NCBI RefSeq assembly: GCF_002878395.1
Contig: NW_025861174.1
Location: 124,001 to 188,000, forward strand
Reading direction: 5' to 3'
Origin: Capsicum annuum
Lineage: Eukaryota; Streptophyta; Magnoliopsida; Solanales; Solanaceae
Length of the DNA stretch: 64,000 nucleotides
Shown: positions 35,891 through 48,637 of the stretch, piece by piece
How positions within the stretch are numbered: the first letter of the stretch is position 1
How the letters are laid out: each line of letters opens with the position of its first letter
Notes under the pieces: model-generated
The model's database searches: none
The model's input: only the letters and a program-made list of their open reading frames with translations
Told to the model about the DNA's origin: nothing
Program-made: the position numbers and the translations under genes

Positions 35891-36690
35891 TCTAGGCTAG
35901 TTTCTTACTACTTTGATCTTTTGAGGATCAACTCTAATGTCATCACTGGAAACAATATGACCAAGGAAGGCTACTGACCTTAGCCAAAATTCACACTTGC
36001 TGAATTTTGCGAATAACTAGTGGTCTCTCAGAGTTTGTAACATGATTCTAAGATAGTATGCAAAGTCATCTTCACTAGGGGAATAGACAAGGATATCATA
36101 GATAAAAACTATGACAAACATGTCTAAATACTGATTGAACACTCGGTTTATCAAGTCCATAAAGGCTGTTGGGGCATTTGTTAGCTCGAAAGACATGACT
36201 AGAAATTCAAAGTGACCATAATGGGTTTTAAAAACTGACTTTGGAATATCACATTCCCTTACTCTAAGCTGATGATAGCCAGATATATGGTCTATCTTTG
36301 AGAAATAACATGTACACTGAAGCTAGTCTAATAAGTCATGAATCCTAGGAAGAGGATATTTGTTTTTTATTGTGACTTTGTTTAACTAAGGCTAGTCAAT
36401 GCACATTCAGAGATAGACATCTTTCTTACGCACTAACAGAACGAGAGCGCCCAACAAAGAGACATTGGGCCTTATGAAACCTTTATCTAAGAGGTCTTTA
36501 AGTTGCTCTTTTAACTCTTTAAGCTCGGCTAGAGCAATACAATATAAAATAATGGAGATGGGTTGGGTATCAGGAAGAAGATTAATACAAAATTCTATTT
36601 TTCTATCAGGAGGTACCCCTGGCAAATGTTCAGGAAAAACTTCAAGAAACTCATTGACTACCCAGACTGATTGATCTGTTGGCATCTCAG
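35891..36690 (-). pseudogene. Element G: reverse transcriptase fragment of pol
   Basis: Chromovirus RT interrupted at 35891 by element F. The start of the RT segment (36407-36685) reads NEFLEVFPEHLPGVPPDRKI, LKELKEQLKDLLDKGFIRP and a LVRKKD word. Further on (about 36090-36250), the frames around a [18 protein letters not shown] stretch and an FVIVFI(Y)DILVYS-like stretch are readable with damage. It ends near the segment that would read EAVKNWPRP. RNase H, integrase and chromodomain are absent: that half of G lay to the left and has been lost. Confidence 0.8.
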
Positions 36691-37060
36691 ACTTGGTATC
36701 CTTGACTCAAACTAAATGGTAAATTCTCCCTTTTGATATCAACTTTCCTACTTTAAGATAGGAGATGAAATGTCTCTTAGGAGACACTGAATTACCTTTC
36801 TAAGAATAGTGGTAGGATATTTTCTGTAGACTCGTTTAGTAATAACTGACTCATCCACCAAAGTGGAAACTAAAAAGGGCTTAGAGAGCTTTTCAGGACC
36901 TACCCTAAAATTTACCGTAACAAACAAAGTCACATAAAAAAGACTTGACCCAGGGTATAAAATTATATAAATACCAAAATAAAATACACGAAGCATACAA
37001 GTAATAATATCTAGTAAACTATCCTTCTTGTGATTAGACGTTAAAGCATAAAACTAATTT
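36691..37060 (-). pseudogene. Element G: aspartic protease remnant
   Basis: 36748-36996 reads MLRVFYFGIYIILYPGSSLF, then VNFRVGPEKLSKPFLVSTLV and VITKRVYRKYP. The catalytic D-P-G-S has become YPGSS, so the active-site aspartate is gone. Family identity comes from the segments around it. Confidence 0.75.
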
Positions 37061-38221
37061 TGGCACTGACCACCACCGGTACTAGATGATGCGCCCTAAG
37101 GATGGACTGGGCGACTTAATAAAGCTGGTGCGCTAGTAGCCTGATTCTTTTGATGAACATCCTGATTTCTCTACTTAGCATGTAGAAATTTTTGATTCTG
37201 TGACCCAACTTACCACATCCATAACAACCTTTTTTTCCCAAGAAAGCCTCACTAGGATAATTCTTACCACACTTTGAACATATGGGTTAACTCGGACTTC
37301 TACCCACACTACTCTAAGACCTAGCAACAGAAGTCTTGTCTTTCTACTCCTGGTGGGTTCTGAGTGCAGGGGCACTAGCTGAAGATGGCACTGGCATATA
37401 CGAGTGACCCTAAAACTGCAAATGATTTCCCCCTCTAGACCTTGGTTATCCATACTCAAACTATCTAGTTTTAGCCTTCTTGTTTCCCTTCTCTCTCACC
37501 TTCAACTTTTATACCTTAATCTATTGGGCATGAGTCATCAGTCTAGAAAGATCCATATCCTCAGTTAGCATAGTAGTCCTACACTCCTTAACTACCAAAC
37601 TAGATACTCCAGTAACAAACTTAATTATTCTAGACCTAGGTTCAGCTATCAAATTAGGAGCATACTTAGACTACTGATTGAACTTAAGGTAGTACTCTTT
37701 CACTATCATTGAGCCCTGTCTCAGGTTCATGAACTCTTCAACCTTTGCTTCTCTCAAATCACACAGAAAGAACTTGTCTAGAAATACATCATGAAATACC
37801 TGCCAACTCATAGGAGTTGCATTCTTAACTCTAACATTCTTCTACATAAGCACAAATCATAAGTAACCTCCTTCAGCCGATAGGATAACAATTATACAAT
37901 CTCTTTCTCAATGGAATACATAACTTTAGTGACCTTTCTTACCTCATCAGTGTAGATTTATGGGTCCTTACCTACTTTCGACCAAAAGAACTTAGGCGGG
38001 TTGATTCTCATGAAGTCATGAATTTTTACCATACCTAAATCACCATTTTGCTGAAGTAGAAATATAGCCTGATGGTTGCCCTGAACATTGGCAGTCACAG
38101 CTTGGTCCAACGCCTGAAAGATAGCCCATAAATTAGCATGGTCCATATTTAAATTCAACGTATCAACAAGTTGGGGTGGTGGGTCATTATTTCTACGTGT
38201 ATTAGCTTGGCCAGGAGGCAC
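37061..38221 (-). pseudogene. Element G: gag
   Basis: ATG at 38219-38221 gives MPPGQANTRRNNDPPP. Next comes a segment rich in Asn and Gln, then MRINPPKFFWSKVGKDP (37958-38010). The middle part with the YSLKF-type segment is broken. A zinc-knuckle remnant lies at about 37175-37290 (CSKCGKNY-like and GCYGCGKLGHRIKNF-like readings in shifted frames). Multiple stops and frameshifts. Confidence 0.75.
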
Positions 38222-38410
38222 ATTCTATCACATAAGAGCACGAGTTAAAGAATATATTGACAACTATAAGAATGATAGATCATGATAGAAAAAAGGATGA
38301 TTTCCTAAATTATTCTGTAGCCTCTTCCTCATGAATGTGGTGCGCTTCACACCCATGATCAAAACTTTACCTAATGTGGCTTGCTAAATCCCTAGGACTC
38401 TTTACACCTT

Positions 38411-38424
38411 AGTCTGTGATACCA
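38411..38424 (-). other. Element G: primer-binding site
   Basis: Minus strand TGGTATCACAGACT after the LTR end TTACA at 38429; initiator tRNA-Met type. Confidence 0.65.
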
Positions 38425-38428
38425 AGTT

Positions 38429-39500
38429 TGTAACACCTCTAAATTGTTTTCCAAGACATTACACGGTGCTCCGGACTATGAGTAGCCCTAAGCTAACCCT
38501 ATAAGCTATCTATAATTTCTAAAACTCAAACAGAGACAATCTAAGCATGCAATAACACTGAAATACTAATTTACTATCTAAACTATGCTAAGTTTAATAG
38601 AACATGATGTCAAAAAACATTTTTCTTACAAATCTGGTAAACCAACACTTAATATCTGAGATGTAACTAAAAGTCAGACAAGCCTCTACTACTACTAACT
38701 AGAAAGCTACTAGGAAAACCCCCCAGCTAGCTCGAAATAACTAAAAATAATTAATACAAACTACTTTAGAAAGCTGGAAATTTGAATAACTAGGTCCCTG
38801 CACTATGACGACTCACCAACTATCAGAATGTAGATAGAGATACTCGTTGTCAATCATGTTGCTGGAATTGAGCACCTAAACTTACATTATAAGACTATGT
38901 AGCACACAGACGTATTTGTAGATCAGTATATTTGTAATGTACTGAGCATGTGAGGATGATTGCATATGTAAAATTAGTAACCAAATGTGCATATAACTTG
39001 TAAATAATGCATTCTAAGTGAAGATGACTCACATTGGCTTGAATATCTATAAGCTGAAATTCACAAATCATGAATAATAGAACTTACTATATAAATCTTA
39101 TAAGCCAAAACAGTTAGATCTGAAAGTTGTATTGTTATTCTATTTTAGGACTTAGGGAGGTTCTTCTGATCGACATACACTGTGTGAGCTATAATAGTGT
39201 CCAACGTCTAGTTCCCCTAAGGGGAAAACCTAATATTAAGGAGAGGTGTCATACTCGTGCTAAGGATTATAACCTAAGTTGAGTGATCACAATCCATATT
39301 TGCATCCATATGAATGGGGAAAATTTGTACCTACGTTGGCTCATAGTTCTAGGGCATGTGAACATGGACACATACCCAACTCGGTGCCAAATACTACTCC
39401 CTTTATGTTAGGCTTATTCTGTAGGAAATTTACTTTAAAAATTAATGCGAGGGTTTTTAATGAAACCATTTATACATTTATCTATTTTAGACTATAATCA
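38429..39500 (-). mobile_element. Element G: 5' LTR, partial
   Basis: Begins TGTAACACCTCTAAATTG and holds chromovirus LTR words: TTACACGGTGCTC (like E's CTATATGGTGCTC), CTACTACTACTAACTAG and TACGTTGGCTCATAGTTCT. The right boundary is uncertain (about 39480-39510), and no LTR start was recognised, so the distal part is probably missing. Confidence 0.55.
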
Positions 39501-40775
39501 AAACTAATCTATATGGATTCTATATCTTAGTTAAGGATTAAAAGATCAAATCATTTCTTAAAAAAATGATACCCCTCCAAAAAAAAATATTTTTAAATTG
39601 TGTGATTATTGGGAATCTTGTTATGGAATTTGGATAAAGGATATAATAATCATAGCTAACATTTTCATAAAATGGATAGATAGAAGTTTTTAATGCAACC
39701 TTGTGCCATGTGTGTTTGAGATTCTTACTTTGTTCCCTTTGTATGTTAAATCTAAAACTTGCCCGATTTGTCTTACCTAGGTTATAGGATAGTTAGTTAG
39801 GAAAGGATCATATGTCGTTCTTGTAATTAGACAAATTTTATCCTAAATGACTTTCAAATGTGAATAAGTATCCCTTGATCCCTGCTTTGAGCCCATAGAA
39901 ACTATTTTTCTTATTTTTGCCTTTCACCATCCCATTTGTGTTACAATGAACCTGTTTTGGCCCTGGTCCTCCTTGGATGTTGTGCACCTCAACTCAGGAA
40001 AAATGCATAAGTTAATGGTAGATATCATAGGAGTGCATGATGTAAAGTAGGTATGAAGAATGTTAAATAAAAGAAAATAAAGTAGGGATGGGTGTGGTTG
40101 AAAAAAAAGAAAAAAAGGAATAAAAAGAAAACTACATCAGCCTGAATGAGCTTAAAATAATCAAAAGGGATAAATAAGGGTGGAATTAAAGAAAATTGGT
40201 AGATAAGTGGACCCCCTATCGTAAGTGTAGTGCGAAAAGAGATTAGTCACTAAATTCCCATATGTACTATACAAGCTCCCAAGCCTACATTACAAGCTGA
40301 GTAAAGTCCTATAATTATCCTAACCTTGATATCTGAAAGCTAAAGTAAAGAAAATAAGGGCAAGCCTATGGTATTTTATGCACATTGTTGGAACTTCTTT
40401 GTGAATGTGAGTATCATGTGGTCGTCCTTTCATTAACATTCATGATTCTATTAAATGAGTAGGACTTTTCTGTTGTGAGATACATGGGTTATGTTGCTAG
40501 CTTTTTATTTGTTTGGGTAGTGTAACTTGTATATATGCATGACTATTTGTTGCTAATATAATGCCATATCTTGATTCCCTTGTATCACATCGTTGTGCTT
40601 CATAGATACACACAGTTGGTTTTGAATTGTTAAAGTTTGATAGGGTAATGTTCTTGAGCTTAAATTTAATGATTGACTGCCATAGGTATCTTGGATTTCT
40701 CCTTGTTAAGTTTTGTTGTGTCGTTTATTGTGTTTTATAGCCTGATGATATGAAAACATTCTAAGTTGAGGATGT
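39501..40775 (+). mobile_element. Element H: 3' untranslated region (Athila-like)
   Basis: Non-coding. It holds a purine-rich run at 40098-40135 (GAAAAAAAAGAAAAAAAGGA) and CCAAGCCTACATTACAAGCT at 40283, typical of the long 3' untranslated part of Athila-type elements. It ends in a polypurine-like TCTAAGTTGAGGATGT (40760-40775) before an LTR start. Nothing coding is preserved upstream of it. Confidence 0.55.
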
Positions 40776-42106
40776 TGATATGCTATGATTTCATAGCACT
40801 TTCGATGCTTAAAACTATGAAAATATGAAGTTACTTAGGTTATTTTTTTAGATATGACGTGTTTTTGTTAAGCTTTGAAGAAAACCAGGGTTTGGGAGCT
40901 AAAAAAAATAAAGAAGTAAAAATTTGAAGATTTGGACAACCTAAGTGGGCACTTACATCCTTTAGGTACTACCTAAATGGCGTAGGTGCCAGAACAAGTG
41001 TCAGGGAGTTTACTTTCATAGAATTGGAAGTTGAGATTTTGGCCTTGCTACCTACGATGGGAACCTACGGCCCGTAGGTGCCAGAAGTTCAGAGTTTAGA
41101 GACCTAGTAGAAGTTATGAGAAGCCTGGCACCTACATGGGCCAACCTATGAATCGTAGGTGCCACCTACGGCCCGTAAGTGGCACCGTAGGTGGCCACCA
41201 ACTCCAGTTTTCCTCTTTTGGTTGGAAAGGTTTCCTAGGGTTACCACATAATCTATAAATACTCTTTTGACAGTATTTAGTTTTTTATCGCACTCATACT
41301 ATTCACAAACATATATTTGGATTCCGAGATTTTATTTTGATCTCGGGATTTTTGTGTTCTTTGTTTTTCCTTGATTTGTTGATTTTGAAACTTTGTGATT
41401 TCTTTGTCTATTATTATGAGATTGATCATATGCATTCTTTCTTGAATTCTATAGAGTTTCTTGCAACTATGAGCGGCTAATTCCCTTAACTAGGGTTGTG
41501 GAAACCCTGGCTGAATAACAAAGTATAATAAGTACAATGTTGTCCCCAACCAATATTCTTGCATGTGTTGTGGTTCTCTTAGCTTTAATTGCTTTCGTGA
41601 TGCTTGCAAACGTAATGAACCCACCGATATTCACAACTTACTTCAAAAGAGAGGTAGAGATTAGGAAAATAAGATCACGACAATAATTTGAGATTCACCT
41701 TCATCTTATAATTTCGCCATCTCTTCTAATTAACTTAAGACTCAAAAGGTAAAAACTGAAATTCACTGAAGGCATTCACAATACGGTTAGTGATACATAA
41801 CTTATCAGATAATGCATGCAAGATATTGGGTTAGTTCAATAGAGTACTATAAACTTATATAGTTAGGAAGCCAGGGGGAACACATTCTTAGTGTTAGTTT
41901 TAAATTGTTTACAACCAAAAGCATTCAAGATTTGTTAATTTCTACTGTTCTAGACAAATCCCCTATTTACTTTTCTACACTGCCAGACTATTTCAACAAG
42001 TTTGAGAGATAGTTTTTCCCTTTCCCTGTGGTTTTGACCCAAACCTAGTTGGGTTGCTATATTTTGACATCAATTGCTCCATACTCTTGGAAGTGTAGTT
42101 TTAGGC
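40776..42106 (+). mobile_element. Element H: 3' LTR, plus strand
   Basis: TGATATGCTATGATTTCATA at the start, TTTTAGGCA at the end, 1.33 kb. U3 carries CACCTACGGCCCGTAAGTGG and related words (40945-41205). TATA at 41253-41261 (CTATAAATA). The AACTAGGGTTGTGGAAACCC segment at 41488-41508 is shared with LTRs A and N, showing a common ancestor. Confidence 0.65.
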
Positions 42107-43380
42107 AATATTAGATACTACAATCAGTCTCAATCTATCAGAAAAGTAAACCTAGCCTACATGGATGCTGAAGAAAGACTGGTGAAGTTTTCTAAATTGA
42201 TGATTTCCCTTTTAGAGAAGCTTTTGTATGATGACACACTATAAAAATGGTACTCTACTCATAAATGCAAGAACAACGTACCTATATTGCATTTTTATGC
42301 ATTAGGTCCAAAATCAAGTCAAAATCCAGTGGGGCCCGCTTTGGGAATCACACTTTTGAAACCATCAACACGTCCCTCTAAGATCCAGAATCATTTGCCC
42401 TCAAGAATGAGTAAATTCCAAACTCCAATGATACTAAAATCAACCCAACATTAATCTAAGGATTTAGGCCTTGATTGAAGAATTAAACCAATAACAAGAC
42501 GAAAACTTACAAGGATTTCGATGAGGGGATGATTAATCTAAGATGACAAACACCCTAAAATCACTGAATAATTAGTCTTCCAATTTCCTACAATCTTAGG
42601 GATTTTGTCTCTTGAGATGTGAGAAAATAGGAGAAATAGAGTAAGAGGGGGATTTAATTACCTCTGAGGTAACGCTTTAGCAGTCACTACTAAAGCGACT
42701 AAGTACCTCTTAAGCAGTACCTGATAGGTCTGGCCCTGTCACTTTAGCGAATAGGTTGTCGCTTAAGAGACATCCACTTTAGCAGATAGACCACAGCTTA
42801 AACAACCCGACTAGGAAACCCTTGGTCGCTAAAGTAACCAACTAAGCACTTAAGCAATCTCTGCTAAATCCATCAAAGGTCCATTTCAGTGGATGCACCA
42901 GCTAAGTTGAATCAGGTAAAACTTGGAAAAATTCCAATTTTTCACCAACTCCACGGGATTCTACAAAAATCCCAGGACCATTAAAATTTCCATCTGGTGT
43001 CGTTTCAATGAAAATTGGGCCCCACACCCATGGGCCATTTTTTCACACATTCCTATCAATAGTGCAAAATGAATCTAGAAGCCTTGGGACCCAAACCAAA
43101 GGTCCTCCTAGCCTAAAATCAACATTATGGAGTTGATAGAACTGTTAGAATTATCATATGAGGTCGATAACCTGAAGTTTACACCCAATAGCCAATCCTT
43201 ATCATCAAAGACTTTAAAATAGGGAATTAGATCTAAAAATCAAACAAACTACCTAATAATTGAATTGTCAGCTCCAGCAAGTCATAAATGACTTAGGTCA
43301 GCTTTAGGAAAGCTCCAAACAACAAAACTATGTGTAAATACAGAAAATGACCTAAAGGGTCGTTATAATATGCACTATGA
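42107..43380 (-). mobile_element. Element I: 3' LTR, truncated at left
   Basis: Collinear with 55515-56835: GAAAAGTAAACCTAGCCTAC, AACACGTCCYTCTA and so on. It begins with GATACTACAATC right after the end of LTR H. The minus-strand start is about 43371-43380 (TATAACGACCCTTTAGGTCA). U3 has ACTTTAGCG/GCTTAAGC words at 42670-42860. Confidence 0.7.
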
Positions 43381-44341
43381 AAAAACCTTTCATTCATGGA
43401 GGTAAGGGTTAGGATGTGCCTAAACGGTCAAACATATGAGGGTACTGGGCCCGTATCTCATTCTTAATCTCCTAAGTAGCTTTCTCTACTAGGATGTGTC
43501 TCCATTAGATGTTAACTACAAGAATTTCCCAAGAGTGCAACCGCCTGACATCCCTGGATAATATGAAGACTGGCATTCCCATGAAGATAATCTCTCATCC
43601 AACTGAATTGAGTCCTTCCAAAGCACATGGGACACATTGGGAATGTAACGCCTAACATAGAAACATGGAAAATTGTATTAACAGTGGAAAAATCTGGGGG
43701 CAATGCTAACTCAAAAGCCAACTCTACAATTGTGGGGAAGATCTAAAAAGGTCCAATATATCTAGGACTGAACTTTCCTTTCCTCTCGATCCTCATCACA
43801 TCATTCATGGGCGATACTCAAAGGAATATCCAGTCTCCAACTTCAAACCTCAAGGAATAAAGTCTATGATCTGCATAAACCTTCTACTTACTCTGAGTTA
43901 TCCTTATCCTATCCTAAATAACCCTGACTCTATCTAGCGACTCCAGAAGCAAGTCAGTACCATAAGGCTTAACCTTGGAGGTATCGAACCATACAATGCG
44001 ATATCAATAATTTCTATCATACAATACCTCAAATAGTGCCATCTCAATACTCAAAAGGTAGCTATTATTATATGAAAACTCTGATAAAGCTAAGTGCAGC
44101 TCCTACTAACCTCCAAAATCTATAACACAAGCTCATCGAATATCCTTAAGAACCTAAATAGTCTGCTTTGACTGCCCATCAATTTGAGGGTGAAAAGTGT
44201 TGTAAAGATCCATGTGAGTACCCCAAGTCTTTCTGAAAATCTCTCCAAACACTAGAAGTAAATATCGAGCCATGATTTGAAATGATGGATACAGGCACTA
44301 AATGCAGGAAAACTGTCTAACGAATATAGATACGAGATAAC
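43381..44341 (-). pseudogene. Element I: integrase C-terminal half and chromodomain
   Basis: On the minus strand from 44336: PVSIISNHGS, FTSSVWRDFQKDLG, FHPQIDGQS, ACVIDFGG and EFSYNNSYLLSIEMALFE, all integrase-core segments. Next come FEVGDWIFL, VSPMNDVMRI and GKFSPRYIGPF, then VELAFELALPP (43512-43740) and the chromodomain tail near 43400-43520. The aspartate of ISDRG is changed to asparagine. Element J interrupts it at 44342; the N-terminal half is at 51329 onward. Stops and frameshifts are frequent. Confidence 0.8.
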
Positions 44342-45793
44342 AAATAATGCTTAACTTACTCCATAATTTATGGTCAAGGCGATCGTTGTCAAGTATATTA
44401 ACCCAACATGAGTTGGGGTTGAATCCTCATGGAGTGAAATTAGACTTCTAATCCTATGGGTGTTAGTAGTTACTAATAAGATACCCATATTATAAACAAA
44501 ATGAAATATATGAATTAAAATAGAGGGGTGGTTGGGAAGGTTGTTTTAAAAAAATCTAATCAAACTACCAATTCAAGGAAACAAATGTGACTAAGTTTTT
44601 AATATGAGACAAGTCTTGGGATTATGTCTTCCTATAGACTAATAATAATGGGTCCATGATAATCAAATTCAAATTCTAGTTAATGACTACATGGGTAGGC
44701 TAAGTTTGGGGTTCTTGATGGTAGTTTGTCAACCAACCCTCAAGATTATCACCTGTGGACCCTTTTGGATACCTAATGAATGTGGCAATCAAATTTACCT
44801 AATACCTCAGTTGGGAATCCCTACCTATCCAAGTCTCAATCCATTATTATTTCGAAGATAATAAAGAGGGAATAAACTATATCTATCTAATTTTCACTAA
44901 TACCTTGTCATCCATATCCCTCTTTTAAGGATGATATAGGATCCAAATATATACTCACATCTCTCTTTCAAGGATGATGTGAGATTGTGGAAATTTGGGG
45001 TTTTCACCTGCAAATCCATTTTTTGAATTTGGGGTTTTCACCCACAAATCCTAACTTAATCAAGAATGCATTAGTGAAACTCATCATCAATAACAAAGAA
45101 TTTACAATAATAAATCAGAACCCACATATATTTGCATCATATTTCAACATAATCCCAAGATAAATGCTTAGTTACTAATAAGGTTGAAGGAATGGGATAT
45201 ACCAAAATGTTAATTCAATGCTTATATGTAAAATGAAAATATAGTAATCAAATATCCAACTTCAGTTACAACCAAAACTACTTGAGAAATTAGCTACAAT
45301 AAGTTTCCCTAATTTGGCAGGGTTTCAAATTATTCCAAATTCAATTCTTGTTGCGAAGATACCCAAAAGTGAAAGGATTTTTTCTCTAAATGAGATTTAG
45401 GGTCAGTTTTATGAAATTACAAATCTACCCCATTGAATAACCCCATACGTTCATGGTCTCCCCAGCTTAACCACAATCAGGAATGCCACAATCGTGGTGA
45501 GTCCTTCGCAATCGCTGGCTCTGACTATTCGTGATTGGCTGCGATCGTGGCCATCAAACAATGATCGCAATAACTGAGGTTAGATTCTGCTCCTGCCTTT
45601 CCAACTTTTGAACTTTTTATCCTTTTTTGATCCCTTTTTAGCTCACTTCACTTCTTTTTATCTCACCACCTATATACCTACAAAATATGGGAATTAGTCC
45701 ATTCAAATGCCAAAGTTGTCTCATTCATACCACTAAATTATAGTAGAGTGCACGCATTTGGACTTAAATAAGTGGTAAATTTACCACTCATCA
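44342..45793 (-). mobile_element. Element J: 3' LTR
   Basis: Minus strand starts TGATGAGTGGTAAATTTACC at 45793 and ends near GCATTATTT at 44342, about 1.45 kb. Collinear with 50177-51328. U3 has GATCGTGGCC, GATCGCAATAACTGAGG and similar words (45470-45595). Confidence 0.75.
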
Positions 45794-45807
45794 ACCCCCC
45801 AACTTAA
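45794..45807 (-). other. Element J: polypurine tract
   Basis: Minus strand GTTTAAGTTGGGGGGT directly before the LTR start TGATGAGTGG. Confidence 0.65.
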
Positions 45808-47349
45808 ACCTTTGCTTGTGCTCAAGAAACACTACTTATTATCTAATGACACCATGCAATTGTAAGCCCACTCATGCAACCAAATAATCACAATGACTTT
45901 GAACTAGATGAAATCAACAAGTAGCTCTCAAACATAGGCAACACTATTCTCATGACATGCCTCAACATGAAACACAATTTCAAAGATGCAACAGATATTA
46001 AAGAGCAATAATGCAACACTCACCAACTCTCTAGAGGTGACTCCCTATTGATAAGAACTGAGTTATGCTCATTTGCCTCTTTTTTCAAAAAATAACAATT
46101 TCACCCACCTCGATTTGTTTACATGCCTCCTCACAAGAAAGAAATCCCACACACCAAATTATTGTATATGCAACAATGGATTTTAGTAAAAAATACTCTC
46201 TCTCAAAAAGAATCTATCAGTACTAGCAGATCATACAATAGGATTGCCCTTATTTTAAACTGCAACTACAATGAATACAATTGGTTGGATATCTCGAAGA
46301 ACTTTTGAAGCTTGTAATGTAGGTTTGGCGAAAGGGTATGATATCATTTAGTAGGAAAGTGACTACGCCCTCCTTGAACATCTAAATCACACTATTTAAC
46401 CCAACTTTTGACCATGGACCACTTCATTTGTTTCCAAAATTCACACATGCCTACTTTAACGACCTTGATTTACCCATCTCTCTGAATGCATTTTCTTTTC
46501 AACTAATTCTTTTCCTATCTTATGTTATTCCTTTATTTGATGAATTCTTTTTTTTTCACTTTTTTATTTTTCTTTCTTTACCAAGAATCATAAGCACCCA
46601 TTTACATTATCATAGCCCATGGTTATCTCTTCCAAACTTACCACACCTAACTTAGGCATTTGTCCTCAAATCTCATTTTCCAAGTTCAATTAGGGTAGGG
46701 TTTAAAAGAGGGAAAAAATATTAATGGTTCAAGGCTTGTAATATGGTAGCCAAAGAAATGCCTAACGACTCAAAATTGATAATTAAAGAGACTATGTTAT
46801 GTATGGGTAAGATATTTAAGCTAAAGTGGATTCCTATTTTCACAAAAAAGGCTGAAGATCATTTCACCAAACAAGTATAATCATAATTAGCCTTTAGAGA
46901 CTCACAGGGCAAGCTCTAGATGGTACAAGTATGCATGAGAGTTAAACAATTAAGCTCACCGCACAATGGCATGAAAACTCTTAAAGGAGGCTCAATTGCA
47001 CTTCCTACTAGAGACAAAAAGGGGTATTTACTAATTTCTACAAACTAAAGAACTCAAAGTCACAAAAAGGCTCATCCAAAATCATCATTAACAAGATAAA
47101 GTTAAAATTAAAATGAAACAAGCAACTAATCCATGAAATATGGGCACCATCGGAGTGCCCAAATATTACAACCCCGAATGTAAATAAAATCATCCAAAAT
47201 AGCATAAAACATTCAGAAATATCTCAATAATATAGAGAAAATAAATTAATATGGAGACAGGCACCCCCAACTAAGAAGCTTGAAGTGACCTCACTGCATA
47301 ATCAATAAAGCATAAAGAAAGTATAAGGGTTCTCTATATAACCACGTCA
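45808..47349 (-). mobile_element. Element J: 3' untranslated region
   Basis: Collinear with F 31071-32300. Contains a purine tract at 46490-46590 (T/C-rich on the plus strand). No coding motif. Confidence 0.55.
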
Positions 47350-47806
47350 ATAGTTGTTGTCTCCATCAATCTCAGTATCATCTCCAGCACCATCTGAGTC
47401 TAACAACTTAGCTAAGGCTTTGTTATCACTATCAACTCTGGTAGAGGGAAGTCTCTCTCTGAGTTTTAGAACCTTCCAAATGCCCTTCACCCCCTTCTAC
47501 ATCTTTGTGAAGAACTTGTCTCTGTTGTTCTCCATCTTCTTCATCTTTTCATGTGAGTCCTGGAGCTCCCTATGTAAATGTGCTTCAGCTGAGTAGGATC
47601 TCTTAAGCCTGGCAATAGTGGCTCCCTACTTTTCCTGATCTTCCAGATATATCTCATAGTCAGATGAGGCCACGTATGAGTAGCGGATGATGGAAGACTC
47701 TCCCATCCCCTGAGGCAACCCTGCTGCAAACTCCTTTATAGCCCCCATCTCTACTAAGATCTCCTTAAAAGGCCCTATTATGGAAGGACTATAGGAGTCA
47801 GTGTCT
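47350..47806 (-). pseudogene. Element J: frameshifted tail after the transposon-protein frame
   Basis: Downstream of the stop near 47807 the minus strand can be read in shifting frames. They are rich in Glu, Lys, Arg and Gln (for example HMKRWRRWRTTE at about 47510-47560), suggesting a decayed coiled-coil tail. No named domain. Confidence 0.3.
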
Positions 47807-48637
47807 TCACCTTTTGATTGACTTGACTAAGTCGATATTTCTCTTCTTACCCATGCTCGATGCTCCTTCATCTCGCATCTTGAGAGAATAGATGGGGGAG
47901 TTTGGGAGAACCCAAGTGTCACCGAGATACTTCTCAACCTCAGATCTCCTACAAAGATCAAAAATCAAAGAAGAGAATAAGAGGAGCGTACCGGTATGGA
48001 TCATAAAATTCTTTATATCTGATATCACGAACAAACTAGTATTCAAAGAAATATTATCAGGTATACAAGCAACTATCCAATATAACACATCAGGAACAGC
48101 AATCATATATGTGCGTAGAGAAATTTGGCTATAAATAATATGCAACCATATCTGTTCCTTAGCTGTAAAATCATTCATCGATATACCTCTCTTGGTGGCC
48201 GCCCAAAGAACCTTCCTTCCAGGGCACGACTTCTCAATCGTCCAACTCCCCAATTCACACCCCTTTGCCAATAATTAGATCATGTTTTCATCCAACAACC
48301 TATAGAAATCATTTATTTTTTTGGCCCCAAAGTGCATATTCTTTCCCTTGATCTGCATATCTGGTTTGGAGAAAGATACCATGCTAAGGTTAGCGTAGAA
48401 TTCCCATACCCAATGTTCGTTTGCCCATCAAGGATCCGAGGTAAAACCACTCTACCTGGTGGCAGCCAAACAGGTATGGAATGTCGGGAGCATCTCTGGC
48501 ACCTTATATAAGAAAATGCCTCTCTTGGAGAAATTTGGTTTTGGGGAGATCAGCATAATATTATTATGGTATTTTGGGGCCATGGACTGGGTTTGATCAT
48601 ATTCTTCCATATTGAGCCTTAAAAATCTGAAAATCAA
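47807..48637 (-). pseudogene. Element J: 'putative plant transposon protein'-like frame
   Basis: A single frame of about 276 codons with three in-frame stops (near 48452, 48428 and 48281) and no frameshift. Readable segments in order: FSKRGIFLYKVPEMLPTF, EFYANLSMV, GAKKINDFYRLLDE, VLWAATKRGISMNDFTAKEQ, IWLHIIYSQISLRTYM, PDVLYWIVACIPDNISLNTS, SLIFDLCRRSEVEKYLGDTW and a VLPNSPIY word. The pattern resembles the plant domain of unknown function I know as 'putative plant transposon protein' (Pfam PF20167, from memory). It lies between the gag-protease remnant and the 3' untranslated region of J, in the same orientation. Function is unknown; an accessory protein of OTA elements is an inference. Confidence 0.7.

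Noticed and set aside
40773..42106. H as a solo LTR
   Set aside because: A polypurine-like tract and ~1.2 kb of Athila-type 3' untranslated sequence precede it, so it is the 3' end of a longer element.
47807..48637. The transposon-protein-like frame as a host gene
   Set aside because: It lies between J's two LTRs in J's orientation, has three stops, and no introns or separate promoter are visible.
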